Assembly (NCBI GenBank): GCA_002412495.1
Contig: DHVE01000068.1
Span: 19,481 to 83,480 of the forward strand
Source of the DNA: Betaproteobacteria bacterium UBA5216
Lineage (GTDB): Bacteria > Pseudomonadota > Gammaproteobacteria > Burkholderiales > SG8-41
Direction: 5' to 3'
DNA length: 64,000 bases
Made by a program: the position numbers and the translations under genes. Shown here one piece after another: positions 1 to 8,576 of the stretch (its first letter is position 1; each line of letters starts with the position of its first letter). A model generated the notes under the pieces. It worked only from the letters and a program-made list of their open reading frames with translations. It ran no database searches and was not told the origin of the DNA.

Positions 1-369
1 GTGGTCAGCCCGGCGGGGAGCGGAACGATGGTGAAATCCGGCAAATTGCGCGCCATCGCGATCACCAGCCCGAGCCGCACGAAACTGTTTCCGGACGTGC
101 CGAGCGTCGAGGAAGCGGGTTACCCCTACGTTTCGTCCTGGATATGGTACGGGCTATTCGCGCCCGGCGGCGCCAGCGCGCAGCTCGTCGAGCGCATTTA
201 TCGTGACACGACCGCCATTCTGAAGCGGCCGGAATTCGTGGCGCGCTACCTCGCCGGGTCCAGTCTGGATGAAGTCGCCAGTACCCCGGCAGAACTCGCT
301 GACATGATTCGCGCCGATGTCGCGAGCTTCGGCGAGATGGTAAAAGCGGCTAACGTTCAGCCGGAGTAG
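1..369 (+). CDS. Bug/TctC-type tricarboxylate receptor, C-terminal part, cut by the window edge
   Basis: The frame is open from the first base, so the GTG at position 1 is probably internal and the N-terminal two thirds (signal peptide and first ligand loop) lie outside the window. The remaining 122 residues carry C-terminal family landmarks: a GKLRAIAI segment, then PDVPSVEEAG and a W-x-W-YGLFAP stretch followed by the terminal helices. Complete members have about 320 residues. The protein would be a periplasmic solute receptor. Its stop overlaps by 13 bases the stop end of the convergent MmgE/PrpD gene. The substrate cannot be read from this part. Confidence 0.85.
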   Translation: MVSPAGSGTMVKSGKLRAIAITSPSRTKLFPDVPSVEEAGYPYVSSWIWYGLFAPGGASAQLVERIYRDTTAILKRPEFVARYLAGSSLDEVASTPAELADMIRADVASFGEMVKAANVQPE

Positions 370-1706
370 GTTTCCGGCACGGCGGCCTGCACGAATTTCG
401 CCGCGTTATTCAGCCGATCCAGCGACCACGCGATTTCGATCACGTCCCAAGCGTGACATTCGGAGCGAGAAGACGCCGCGAGTTCGTGGAATTTCTTTTC
501 GATGTCGGCATCGGTCATGGGCTTTTCCAGCGAGCCGGTGGCGTGCGGCACGTGGCGTGAAAGCCGGCGGCCATCCGTTAGCGTGATTTCAACATGGGCT
601 GCGGCTGTGTCGCAGGACGCGTCGGGTTGTGTCGAAACCTTACCGCGCAACGAGACGACGGCGGGTTCACCCACGCACGCATCGGTAAATTGCGCGACAC
701 CCGCCAACCCATGCAGGATCGATACCGCCACCACGTGCGCTACCGATAATTTGCTTTCAAGTCCGCTCGCGGGTTCCGTGCGGCCAGTGATTTCGAGCGC
801 GAGCGGATTCATGCGCACGGCGACGCTGGCGATTTCATTCGCGTCAAGTCGGGCTTCGCTGCGCAATTGCAGGCAGGCATCGATGGCGGCGTGCAACACA
901 ATGCCGCACGGATACGGTTTGTAGGCATTGGCGGCGAGTTCCCATGTTTCGCCGAGGCCGCGCGTGAGTTCGTCGAGTTGGGGTTCATGGCCGAGCACGT
1001 GCGCGAATCCGCGCGGCGCTTCGAGCACGCGTTCGGAGCTGGTGAATTGGCGTTCCGCCAGCACGGCCGCAAGCAAGCCGCCGCGCGCGGCATGGCCGAG
1101 GTTGTAACTCTTGCCCATGCCGCCCATCATCTCGCGCACGCCGCTCGCTTGCGTCGCGGCGAGGCCGAACGCCCATGCGGTCTGTTGCGTATTAAGTTTC
1201 AGCAGCTTCGCCGCGCCCGCCGCCGCGCCAAACACACCGCACGTCGATGAAATATGCCAGCCGTGCGCGTAATGCCACGGCGAAACCGCGTTGCCTACGC
1301 GGCACGCGACTTCGATGCCGAGCACGAACGCTTGGATGAATTGCGCGCCCGTCACCGGACGATGTTCGGCCAGCGCGCACAAGGCCGCCGCCACCGGCAC
1401 GGTGGGATGCATCACCGTGCGCAGATGTGTGTCGTCGTAATCGAGGATGTTCGACGAAATACCATTGATGAGCGCCGCATGTAGCGCATCCATTTTTTCA
1501 TGGCGGCCGATCAGCGACGACGTACGTGCGCCGGAGAATTCATTGAGCGCTGCCAAGGCGCGTTCAACGGTGTCATCGCGACAGCCGCCGATCGCGCAGC
1601 CCATCCAGTTGAGCAAGGCGCGCTTGGCTTCGTGACGCATCACCGGCGGAATATCGCCCCAGCGTGAGTCGGCGACGAAGCGCGCGAGGGTTTGTGTTTC
1701 GTTCAT
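357..1706 (-). CDS. MmgE/PrpD family protein (2-methylcitrate dehydratase / cis-aconitate decarboxylase fold), copy A
   Basis: 449 residues, the usual family length. The active-site landmarks known from PrpD and cis-aconitate decarboxylase are present: DYDDTH at 89-94 followed by MHP at 99-101, GWH at 149-151, a lysine in GMGKS (K199) and KPYPC at 263-267. An intact (de)hydratase or decarboxylase acting on a small tri- or dicarboxylate is therefore likely. It lies 57 bases downstream of a Bug receptor on the same strand, so the receptor and enzyme are probably co-transcribed. No prpB or prpC is present, which argues against a standard methylcitrate cycle. The true substrate is unknown. Confidence 0.9.
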   Translation of the reverse strand: MNETQTLARFVADSRWGDIPPVMRHEAKRALLNWMGCAIGGCRDDTVERALAALNEFSGARTSSLIGRHEKMDALHAALINGISSNILDYDDTHLRTVMHPTVPVAAALCALAEHRPVTGAQFIQAFVLGIEVACRVGNAVSPWHYAHGWHISSTCGVFGAAAGAAKLLKLNTQQTAWAFGLAATQASGVREMMGGMGKSYNLGHAARGGLLAAVLAERQFTSSERVLEAPRGFAHVLGHEPQLDELTRGLGETWELAANAYKPYPCGIVLHAAIDACLQLRSEARLDANEIASVAVRMNPLALEITGRTEPASGLESKLSVAHVVAVSILHGLAGVAQFTDACVGEPAVVSLRGKVSTQPDASCDTAAAHVEITLTDGRRLSRHVPHATGSLEKPMTDADIEKKFHELAASSRSECHAWDVIEIAWSLDRLNNAAKFVQAAVPETYSG

Positions 1707-1763
1707 GATGGTTGTGGCTCTAAGCGCAGAGAAATTCGTAACTACATGTTTTTATTATGTTTT

Positions 1764-2738
1764 TCACTCGGCCCGTAATCCGGCATCGCGAGCGACCTGC
1801 GCCCATTTTTTGATCTCTGATTTCATGAACGCGGCGAATTGCGCCGGCGTGCTGCCCACGCCCTCGGCGCCCATGCCCGTCAGACGTTCCTTGATGTCCG
1901 CGGCCGCGAGGGCTTTCACCGTTTCGGTGTGCAGCCGCGTCACGATGGCATTCGGCGTACCAGCGGGCAGAAACAATCCATTCCAGCCGACGATTTCGTA
2001 ACCCTTCAAACCGGATTCGTCGAGCGTGGGCACGTCGGGCACCAGCGACGACCGTTTCAGCCCGCTTAACGCGAGCACGCGCAATTTGCCGGATTTAACA
2101 AACGGCAGCGTGCTGGGAATATTTTCCAGCATCAGTTGCAGTTGTCCGCCCATCAGATCGGCCAGCGCCGGCCCACCGCCTTTGTACGGCACGTGCGTCA
2201 TTTGTAATCCCGCCATGGACTTCAACATCTCGCCCGCGAGATGTGGCGTCGTGCCGGTGCCGCCGGAGCCGAAATTCAGTTTGCCCGGATTGGCCTTGGC
2301 ATGGGCGATAAAATCCTTCAGCGTTTTCACCGGCATCGACGGATGCACCACCAGTATCAGCGGCGCAGAGGCGACCAGGCTCACCGGCAGCAGATCCTTT
2401 TCGGTATCGTAAGGCAGTTTCTTGAACAGACTCGGGTTAACCGCCAGTGTCAGGCTCATCATCAGCATGGTGTAGCCATCCGGCGCCGCCTTGGCCGCGA
2501 GGTCGGTGCCGACGATGCCGCTGGCGCCGCCTCGGTTGTCGGTGATGACCTGCTGTCCCATGCTTTCGCCAAGCTTGTGACCGATGATGCGGGCGACGAT
2601 GTCGTTCGATCCGCCGGGGGCGAAGGGAACGATGAGGCGGATCGGCTTGGAGGGGTAAGCCTGTTGCGCGTGCGCGCCCGCCGCCGCGAACGAGACCAGC
2701 GTCAATGCCCACCACCAGAAACGTAATCCGGAATTCAT
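1764..2738 (-). CDS. Bug/TctC-family periplasmic tricarboxylate receptor
   Basis: 324 residues. I start at the ATG at 2738, preceded by GAGGGA, rather than at an upstream in-frame ATG, because this gives a signal peptide with a Trp-rich core and an AHA cleavage site near residue 24. The mature protein begins with the family signature YPSKPIRLIVPFAPGG, and has DNRGGASG, a DGYTML segment, a VHPSMPV strand and PYKGGGPA. The family binds carboxylates in the periplasm for tripartite tricarboxylate transporters, but many members are orphans. The MmgE/PrpD gene follows in the same direction. It is divergent from the next operon across a 142-base interval. Confidence 0.93.
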   Translation of the reverse strand: MNSGLRFWWWALTLVSFAAAGAHAQQAYPSKPIRLIVPFAPGGSNDIVARIIGHKLGESMGQQVITDNRGGASGIVGTDLAAKAAPDGYTMLMMSLTLAVNPSLFKKLPYDTEKDLLPVSLVASAPLILVVHPSMPVKTLKDFIAHAKANPGKLNFGSGGTGTTPHLAGEMLKSMAGLQMTHVPYKGGGPALADLMGGQLQLMLENIPSTLPFVKSGKLRVLALSGLKRSSLVPDVPTLDESGLKGYEIVGWNGLFLPAGTPNAIVTRLHTETVKALAAADIKERLTGMGAEGVGSTPAQFAAFMKSEIKKWAQVARDAGLRAE

Positions 2739-2880
2739 GGTATCCCTCGCGAAATAGTCAGTGACCCGAACGAATTCTACCGCCAAGCGAACGAGGAATA
2801 GTTTATTCCGAACGGACGGCGTTCCACCCGGATTAAAATGCGGTGAAAGCGCCCTGCCAGTGTAGAACAGGAGAAATCAC

Positions 2881-4260
2881 GTGTCTGACCGCACCCCACC
2901 GCCTTATCTGACCCGGCTCGCGGCATTTGCCGCGAATACGCAGCTTAACGACATCAGCACTGCCGCGCGCGAACGTGCGCGCTGGATTCTTGCCGATTGT
3001 ATTCCCGTCATCGCAGCGGGCATGCAGCAGCCGGAGATGGGGAAATTTATCGCCACGCATCTCGCGGGCGCGGCGCCGGGCAATGCTTGGGTGATCGGCG
3101 CGGGCAAACGCGCCAGTGCGATGGATGCCGCGCTGCTCAATGGTACCGCAGGCACGTGGCTGGAACTCGACGAGGGCAACCTGTTCGCGAAAGGACATCC
3201 GGGCATTCAAGTGGTGCCGGCCGCGGTGGCGCTGGCACAGGAGCTGGGTTGCGGCGGCGCCGAGGTGCTGCGTGCGGTGGCGCTGGGTTATGAATTGTCG
3301 GCGCGTATCAGCCGCGCGGCGCAGATGCGGCTGATTTTTCATCCGCACGGCACTTATGGCGTAATGGGCGCCGCGATCGCGGCGGGCGTGTTAAAGCGTT
3401 TTAACGCCGCGCAAATGCTAGAGCTCATCAACTGCGCGGCCACCATGGGCATGGCGAGCAGTCGCCAGACGCTGCTTGACGGCGCGACCGTGCGCAATAT
3501 TTTCACCGGTCATTCCGGGTTCATGGGCCTGACGGCGGCGCGACTGGTCGAGTGCGGTTTCACCGGCGAGATCGACAGCGTGGGCACGGTATACGGCCGG
3601 GGCATTTACTCGGATACTTTTGATCCAGCGCTGGCAGTCGCCGGCCTCGGCGAAGAATGGTTGATCGCAAAAAGTTACTTCAAGCTGCATCCGATCGGGC
3701 GTTACGCGCACTCCGCAATCGATGCGCTGGAAGATTTGCTTACACGCGTTCCCGGCGGCAAGCTGGCGGCGAACGACATCGAGCGTATCGAACGCATAGA
3801 TGTTGCAGCCTACATGCTGGCGGCGAGCTTGAACGGCAAAAACATCGTGTCGAGTTTTGGCGCGCGCTTTTCCGTGCCGTTTGCACTGGCAAGCATTTTG
3901 GTTCACGGCCGTTCGGGGTTGAAGAGTTTCGATGATGCCGCGGTCGCCAATCAAGCCGTGCAGGCGCTGGTGCAGCGCGTGTTTGTACGCGAGGAGCCGG
4001 CCTACACCGCGCGGTATCCCGCGGAGCAGCCCGTCCTTGTGCGCATCGTGATGAAAAACGGCGCCGCTTACGAGGGCAACTGCACCGTCACCAAGGGCGA
4101 GCCGGCGAATCCGCACACGCCGGCAGACCTGTCCGGAAAATTCTTTGAGCTGGGCGAGCCGATCTGGGGCAGGCCGGTCACGCAACAATTGTTCGACCGG
4201 CTGATGAAGATCGAGGACATCCGCGACTTTCGCGCGCTGGCGGGTGAGCTGTTGTTGTGA
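2881..4260 (+). CDS. MmgE/PrpD family protein, copy B
   Basis: 459 residues starting at GTG, with AGGAG eight bases upstream. The catalytic region differs from copy A: the DYDDTH segment is replaced by LDEGN at 96-100, but the following GHPG (105-108) keeps the histidine-proline pair. HPHGTYG and a KLHPIGR segment stand in for the later histidine and lysine-proline motifs. It is the first gene of a plus-strand run: copy B, Bug receptor, copy C, hydantoinase, small protein. Function is inferred only at family level. It could be a dehydratase or decarboxylase for a cyclic-imide or amino-acid derived acid, given the downstream hydantoinase. Confidence 0.9.
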   Translation: MSDRTPPPYLTRLAAFAANTQLNDISTAARERARWILADCIPVIAAGMQQPEMGKFIATHLAGAAPGNAWVIGAGKRASAMDAALLNGTAGTWLELDEGNLFAKGHPGIQVVPAAVALAQELGCGGAEVLRAVALGYELSARISRAAQMRLIFHPHGTYGVMGAAIAAGVLKRFNAAQMLELINCAATMGMASSRQTLLDGATVRNIFTGHSGFMGLTAARLVECGFTGEIDSVGTVYGRGIYSDTFDPALAVAGLGEEWLIAKSYFKLHPIGRYAHSAIDALEDLLTRVPGGKLAANDIERIERIDVAAYMLAASLNGKNIVSSFGARFSVPFALASILVHGRSGLKSFDDAAVANQAVQALVQRVFVREEPAYTARYPAEQPVLVRIVMKNGAAYEGNCTVTKGEPANPHTPADLSGKFFELGEPIWGRPVTQQLFDRLMKIEDIRDFRALAGELLL

Positions 4261-4335
4261 TGGCGTGCGGTGACGCGTGGCGCGGTGCGGTATGATTTGT
4301 GCGTTCGTCGCGAGACTCTGACAAGGGAAAACACC

Positions 4336-5310
4336 ATGAAAGGTTTTCGATTGGCCGCGGCCATGGCCGTGCTCGGATGGGGGTGCGTGGCCGCGCATCA
4401 GGCCGTCGCGCAGAAGTTCCCCGACAAAACCGTGCGCATTGTCGTGCCCTTCACGCCGGGTGGCGGCACCGATGTCTTCGCGCGCATTCTCGCGCAGCGA
4501 TTGTCCGAGGTCTACGGCCAGCAGTTCATTGTCGATAACCGTCCGGGCGCGGGTTCCACCATCGGCACCGAATTTGTCGCGCGCTCGCCGGCGGACGGTT
4601 ACACGTTACTGATGACCTCCGCGTCGTTTGCGTTCACGCCGGGGCTTTACCCGAAGCTGCGTTACGACTCGCTCAAGGATTTCACCGCGGTGTCGCAGAT
4701 GGTGCGCGTGCCCCATGTGATCACCGTGCTGCCGACGTTGCCGGTGAAAGACATTCAGGATCTGGTGCGTCTCGCGCGCGCCCAGCCGGGGCAGGTGCTG
4801 TATGCCTCGGCGGGGCCGGGCAGCGCCATGCACCTGGCGGGAGCGTTGTTCGCGGTGGTAACCAAAACGCAACTGGCACATGTGCCGTACAAGGGCGGCC
4901 CGCAAACCGCAACCGCCGTGATGAGCGGCGAAGCAACCACCGCGTTCAATACGCCGGAAACCATCATGGGCCTGCTGCGCGCCAAGCGATTGCGCGCGCT
5001 GGCGGTATCTACGCGTGAGCGCGCGCCGGCGTTGCCGGATGTGCCCACCGCGATTGAAGCGGGGATCAAGGACTACGAAGCCATCGGCTGGTTCGGCATG
5101 CTGGCGCCTTCCAACACCCCTGGCGCGATAGTCGAGCAAATCAGCGGTGAAATCGCCAAGGCGATGGCGCTGCCCGCGATCCGCGAGCGTGCTTTGCAGG
5201 AAGGGGCCACGCCGGTGGGCAACACGCCTGCGCAGTTCGACAAATTCGTGCGCGACGAGATTTCGAAGTGGACGAAAATTATTCGGGATGCGGGGATTAA
5301 ACTGGAGTAG
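4336..5310 (+). CDS. Bug/TctC-family periplasmic receptor
   Basis: 324 residues from the ATG at 4336. An upstream in-frame start at 4270 would put extra residues ahead of an obvious signal peptide (MKGF, hydrophobic core, AVA cleavage near residue 25). The first ligand loop reads VPFTPGGGTDVFAR, with a threonine where most copies here have alanine. DNRPGAGSTIG, ADGYTLLM and PYKGGPQTA follow. It sits 75 bases after MmgE/PrpD copy B and only five bases before copy C, so it is embedded in the operon and probably serves uptake or sensing of that pathway's substrate. Confidence 0.93.
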   Translation: MKGFRLAAAMAVLGWGCVAAHQAVAQKFPDKTVRIVVPFTPGGGTDVFARILAQRLSEVYGQQFIVDNRPGAGSTIGTEFVARSPADGYTLLMTSASFAFTPGLYPKLRYDSLKDFTAVSQMVRVPHVITVLPTLPVKDIQDLVRLARAQPGQVLYASAGPGSAMHLAGALFAVVTKTQLAHVPYKGGPQTATAVMSGEATTAFNTPETIMGLLRAKRLRALAVSTRERAPALPDVPTAIEAGIKDYEAIGWFGMLAPSNTPGAIVEQISGEIAKAMALPAIRERALQEGATPVGNTPAQFDKFVRDEISKWTKIIRDAGIKLE

Positions 5311-5315
5311 GCCGC

Positions 5316-6671
5316 ATGGGACAGCAGATAGAAGCGCTTGCGAAGTTCGCGGCGGAAACCCGTTGGGAAACGGTGCCCGCGCCGGTGCAGCGGCACACCA
5401 AGCTGGTGCTGCTCGACACCATCGGCGTGATGCTGGCCGGCTCGGTGCGGCCCGAAGTCGCGCAGGTGCGCGAACGCATGGCGGCCACGGCGGGCACGGG
5501 CGCCACGGTGTATGCGCGCGGCTGGCCCACGCAGGATCCGCGCACGGCGGCGTTGCTCAACGGCATCGCCGGTCGCGCCATCGAATTGTGCGAGGGGTTG
5601 CGGCTGGTGACCGGCCAGGCGGCGATGCAAATACTGCCGGGTATTTTGTCGGTGGGCGAACACGCGCGCGCGAGCGGCAAGACGCTGCTGGCGGCGCTGG
5701 TGTCGGGCTACGACGTCGCCGCGCGGCTGGGCATGGGGTTTACGCCGCGTCCGTTGGCACATCAGAACGGACAGGCGATGTTGCTTGCCGCCGCTGCCGC
5801 CGGGGCGCGCATGCGCGGGCTCGATGCGGCCGGCGTGAGCCGTGCGATGCGCATTTCGGCGGTGCTGATGATGACGCCGAGTTACATGAACACCGGCGCG
5901 GGCGCCACCGCACTCAACATCGCCGGCGGCATGAGTGGCTTCGCGGGCGCGTTGGCGCCCGATCTGGCACTGGCGGGCATCGAGGCACAGGAGAATGCGA
6001 TCGAAGAAGCGTTGGGTCAGCTCGTGGGCGACGGGTTCAAACCCGACAATCTGTTGGATGAACTGGGTACGCGCTGGGAGATCACGCGCAATTATTTCCG
6101 GCTGTATGCGTGCTGCAATCCGATTCATCCCGCGCTGGATGTGTTGAAAGCGGCATTGGCGGAATTGAAGCCGCGCGCGGCGGAAATCGAACGCATCGAG
6201 TTCGCGACGTACCGGTTTGCCTCGGTGATGCGCGGCGCGAATCCACCGAATTATTTTGCCTCGAAGTATTCGCTGCCGCATGCGGCGGCGGTGATGGTGG
6301 TGCGCGGGCGCGCACAGCACGCGGATATCGATGACAGCGCCTTGCTGGACCCGGTGATCACCGCGTTGCGTCAGCGCGTGAGCGTCGTTGAAGACCCGGC
6401 GATGAGCGCCGTTGCGCCGCGCTTGCGTCCGGCGCGCGTGACCGTGACGCTGAAGGATGGCCGCACCGCCACACATGCCTGCGAAAGTCACGAAGGCGAT
6501 TTCAATCAGCCGTACGCCGAGTCAGTACTGCGTGAAAAGTATCGCGAATTGGCGGCGCATGTGCTCGATGCGAAGGGCGTCGCGCACGTGGAACAAGCGA
6601 TTGATCGCTGCGACGAATGGACGAGCGTCGCGGATTTCACGGCATTATTGCGAAAACAAAATACTTCTTAA
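5316..6671 (+). CDS. MmgE/PrpD family protein, copy C, with a degenerate active site
   Basis: 451 residues, start ATG with GGAG upstream, five bases after the receptor. The fold is clearly MmgE/PrpD, and it aligns without gaps to copy B in the key region. There ELDEGN becomes ELCEGL (90-95) and GHPG becomes GQAA (100-103), so the acidic residue and the histidine-proline pair are gone. The later GWH and KPYP landmarks are also not recognisable (LAHQNGQAM, LYACCNPIHP). I infer either loss of catalysis with a structural or partner role for copy B, or a changed chemistry. It is followed 16 bases later by the hydantoinase gene. Confidence 0.88.
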   Translation: MGQQIEALAKFAAETRWETVPAPVQRHTKLVLLDTIGVMLAGSVRPEVAQVRERMAATAGTGATVYARGWPTQDPRTAALLNGIAGRAIELCEGLRLVTGQAAMQILPGILSVGEHARASGKTLLAALVSGYDVAARLGMGFTPRPLAHQNGQAMLLAAAAAGARMRGLDAAGVSRAMRISAVLMMTPSYMNTGAGATALNIAGGMSGFAGALAPDLALAGIEAQENAIEEALGQLVGDGFKPDNLLDELGTRWEITRNYFRLYACCNPIHPALDVLKAALAELKPRAAEIERIEFATYRFASVMRGANPPNYFASKYSLPHAAAVMVVRGRAQHADIDDSALLDPVITALRQRVSVVEDPAMSAVAPRLRPARVTVTLKDGRTATHACESHEGDFNQPYAESVLREKYRELAAHVLDAKGVAHVEQAIDRCDEWTSVADFTALLRKQNTS

Positions 6672-6687
6672 AAACAAGGGGTTATCG

Positions 6688-8115
6688 ATGTTTGATCTAG
6701 TGATACGCGGCGACCGGGTGGTCACGCCCGCCGGTGTAACCGCCTGCGATCTGGCGATACAAGGCGAAAAAATTGTCGCGGTGGGCGCGGCGGGGTCTTT
6801 CGGCGCCGACACCACCAACCGCCTGATCGACGCCACCGGCAAGATCGTGATGCCCGGTGGCATCGATCCGCATGTGCATCTGAAATGGTATTCGCCGCAT
6901 CCGGATGGCAGCGTGACGTACACCGATCCTCCGTCGGTGGTGGGCCGCGCGGCGCTGTATGGCGGCACCACGACGATGATCGACTTCGTGCGTTGGACGC
7001 ACGGCAAAACCATTCAGCAAGCCATCGACGACCGGCACAAAGACTGGACCGGCCAGTGCCAATGCGATTACAGCTTTCACGTGATGGTCGAAGGCGCGCT
7101 GCCGCCGGAAATTTTTGGTCAGCTCGCCGACGTGCTGCGCGCGGGTTACCCGACGGTGAAAATGTTCACCACCGACATCACGCCCAGCCGGCGCGGGCGC
7201 ATGGTCGATTTCGGCGATATCTGGGAAGTGTTCAAGGTGGTGGCCGACGCGCACGGCCTGTGCGTGATCCACGGCGAAGACAACGATATCGTGATGCACA
7301 TGTACGACAAGGTGATCCGCGAAAATCGCGCGGGTTTCGAGAACATGGCCGAGGTGCATAACGCCATGTCCGAGGATTTGTCGTTTCGCCGCGTGCTGGG
7401 GCTCGCGAAGAACGTGCCCGGCATCGCGCTGTACTTCATGCATGTGAGTGCCGCGTTCGGTGTCGAAGCCATCCGCGAGGCGCGCGGGCGCGGCCTGCCG
7501 GTGTATGGCGAGACGCTCCATCAATACCTGATGTATACCTCCGAGGACTACAAGCGCCCGAACGGGCAGATCTACCACACCTATCCGTCGATCAAGTCGC
7601 AGTCGGATCAAAACGCGCTGTGGGCCGCCACGCTCGACAACACGCTGCACACCATCGCCACCGACGAAGTGTGCTGCTCGTTAAAAGACAAGATTCAGGG
7701 CAAGCGGGTTGACGACACCACTGGCGGCAATGTCGGCGTGGAGCCGCGCGTGTCGCTGATGTATTCCGAGATGGTCGGGCGGCGCGGCTATTCGCTGGAG
7801 CGTTTTGTCGATCTGGTTTCTAGCAACGCGGCGAAGATCATGGGACTGTATCCGCGCAAGGGCGCGCTGGCCGTGGGGTCGGATGCCGACGTGGTGGTGC
7901 TCGATCCATCACGACGTTTCGTGCTGACCAAGGAGATGCTGCACGAATCGGATTATTCGCCGTGGGAAGGCCACGAGATGCTGGCGTGGCCCGCGACCAC
8001 GGTGCTGCGCGGTAAAGTAGTGGTCGATGGCGGCAAGTATCTCGGCGATCTGACAGACGGCCAGTTTCTGCCGCGCAAAATTTCCGAAGCCATCCGCAGC
8101 GGCGCCGCGCTGTAG
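6688..8115 (+). CDS. Dihydropyrimidinase / D-hydantoinase family amidohydrolase
   Basis: 475 residues from the ATG at 6688 (AAGGGG upstream). The longer reading frame starting at 6457 lies inside the previous gene. The binuclear metal site of the family is complete: HVH at 62-64, the lysine that is carbamylated in relatives (K158 in PTVKMF), HGED at 195-198, a histidine in FMHVSA (H252) and the aspartate of ATDEV (326). It should open cyclic amides such as hydantoins, dihydropyrimidines or cyclic imides in the cytoplasm. The family's usual ATDHC-type segment reads ATDEVCC, so substrate range may differ. A possible CobW metal-delivery gene lies just downstream. Confidence 0.9.
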   Translation: MFDLVIRGDRVVTPAGVTACDLAIQGEKIVAVGAAGSFGADTTNRLIDATGKIVMPGGIDPHVHLKWYSPHPDGSVTYTDPPSVVGRAALYGGTTTMIDFVRWTHGKTIQQAIDDRHKDWTGQCQCDYSFHVMVEGALPPEIFGQLADVLRAGYPTVKMFTTDITPSRRGRMVDFGDIWEVFKVVADAHGLCVIHGEDNDIVMHMYDKVIRENRAGFENMAEVHNAMSEDLSFRRVLGLAKNVPGIALYFMHVSAAFGVEAIREARGRGLPVYGETLHQYLMYTSEDYKRPNGQIYHTYPSIKSQSDQNALWAATLDNTLHTIATDEVCCSLKDKIQGKRVDDTTGGNVGVEPRVSLMYSEMVGRRGYSLERFVDLVSSNAAKIMGLYPRKGALAVGSDADVVVLDPSRRFVLTKEMLHESDYSPWEGHEMLAWPATTVLRGKVVVDGGKYLGDLTDGQFLPRKISEAIRSGAAL

Positions 8116-8116
8116 C

Positions 8117-8443
8117 GTGGAAGATCACCACCTGCACGCATTTCTGGCCGAAAGTCTCGCGCTGTGGCGCGTGGCGGGCAAGGTGCGGGCTGGGCAGGGC
8201 AAGGTGTGCGCGCAGATACACGCGTCAAGCGGCGCCATCGCGTGGGTAGAGCGCGCGGGGGATGACACGCCGTTTCGCTGGTTTGTGCGCTGGCGCGCGG
8301 CGGGGGAAGCGCCCGGCGGCGTGCGTGAGCTGCGTCCGCGCGCGTGCGGTTCGCTGGTGGGATTGCTCGCGGCACTGCGCGAGGCGCTGGGGGTGGAGCG
8401 AGGGAGTCCCGTGCGCGTAGTGCCCGCGCCGGAGCGCGTGTGA
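8117..8443 (+). CDS. Small hypothetical protein downstream of the hydantoinase
   Basis: 108 residues starting with GTG one base after the hydantoinase stop codon, which suggests translational coupling. I do not recognise the family. The sequence is rich in Arg, Ala and Gly, with two Trp in FRWFVRW, and no signal peptide or membrane segment. A run of REP-like sequence follows it. Coupling to the hydantoinase suggests an accessory or regulatory role for that enzyme, but this is only inferred from position. It could also be a chance frame in GC-rich DNA, though the exact abutment argues against that. Confidence 0.6.
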   Translation: MEDHHLHAFLAESLALWRVAGKVRAGQGKVCAQIHASSGAIAWVERAGDDTPFRWFVRWRAAGEAPGGVRELRPRACGSLVGLLAALREALGVERGSPVRVVPAPERV

Positions 8444-8467
8444 TGCCTGCTCGAGCAGGAAATATCC

Positions 8468-8559
8468 GTAGGATGGGTGAAACCCATCACAGTACAAACT
8501 CAAGGATCCACGATTTGGCGCTTGGAAGCGGTGTTCGTGATGGGTTTCACCCATCCTAC
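8468..8559. repeat. REPIN-like pair of inverted REP elements, type 1
   Basis: A perfect 23-base inverted repeat (8468-8490 and 8537-8559) is separated by 46 bases. Each arm starts, read outward to inward, with GTAG, the tetranucleotide typical of RAYT-associated REP sequences. Each arm is itself a hairpin (GATGGGT, loop GAA, ACCCATC). It fills most of the interval before the CobW gene. No RAYT transposase gene is in the window. Confidence 0.8.
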
Positions 8560-8576
8560 AAGCTGGAATCGGCAAG

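Noticed and set aside
5073..6491. 472-codon open frame on the minus strand opposite MmgE/PrpD copy C
   Set aside because: Rich in His, Arg and Gln, no family likeness, and fully antisense to a clear gene. Long antisense frames are expected in this GC-rich DNA. Similar frames at 31327-32601, 20186-21460, 43619-44881 and 40430-41641 were rejected for the same reason.
357..6671. Methylcitrate cycle (prp) operon
   Set aside because: prpB, prpC and prpR are absent and the three MmgE/PrpD copies differ in their active sites, so a specific propionate role is not supported.
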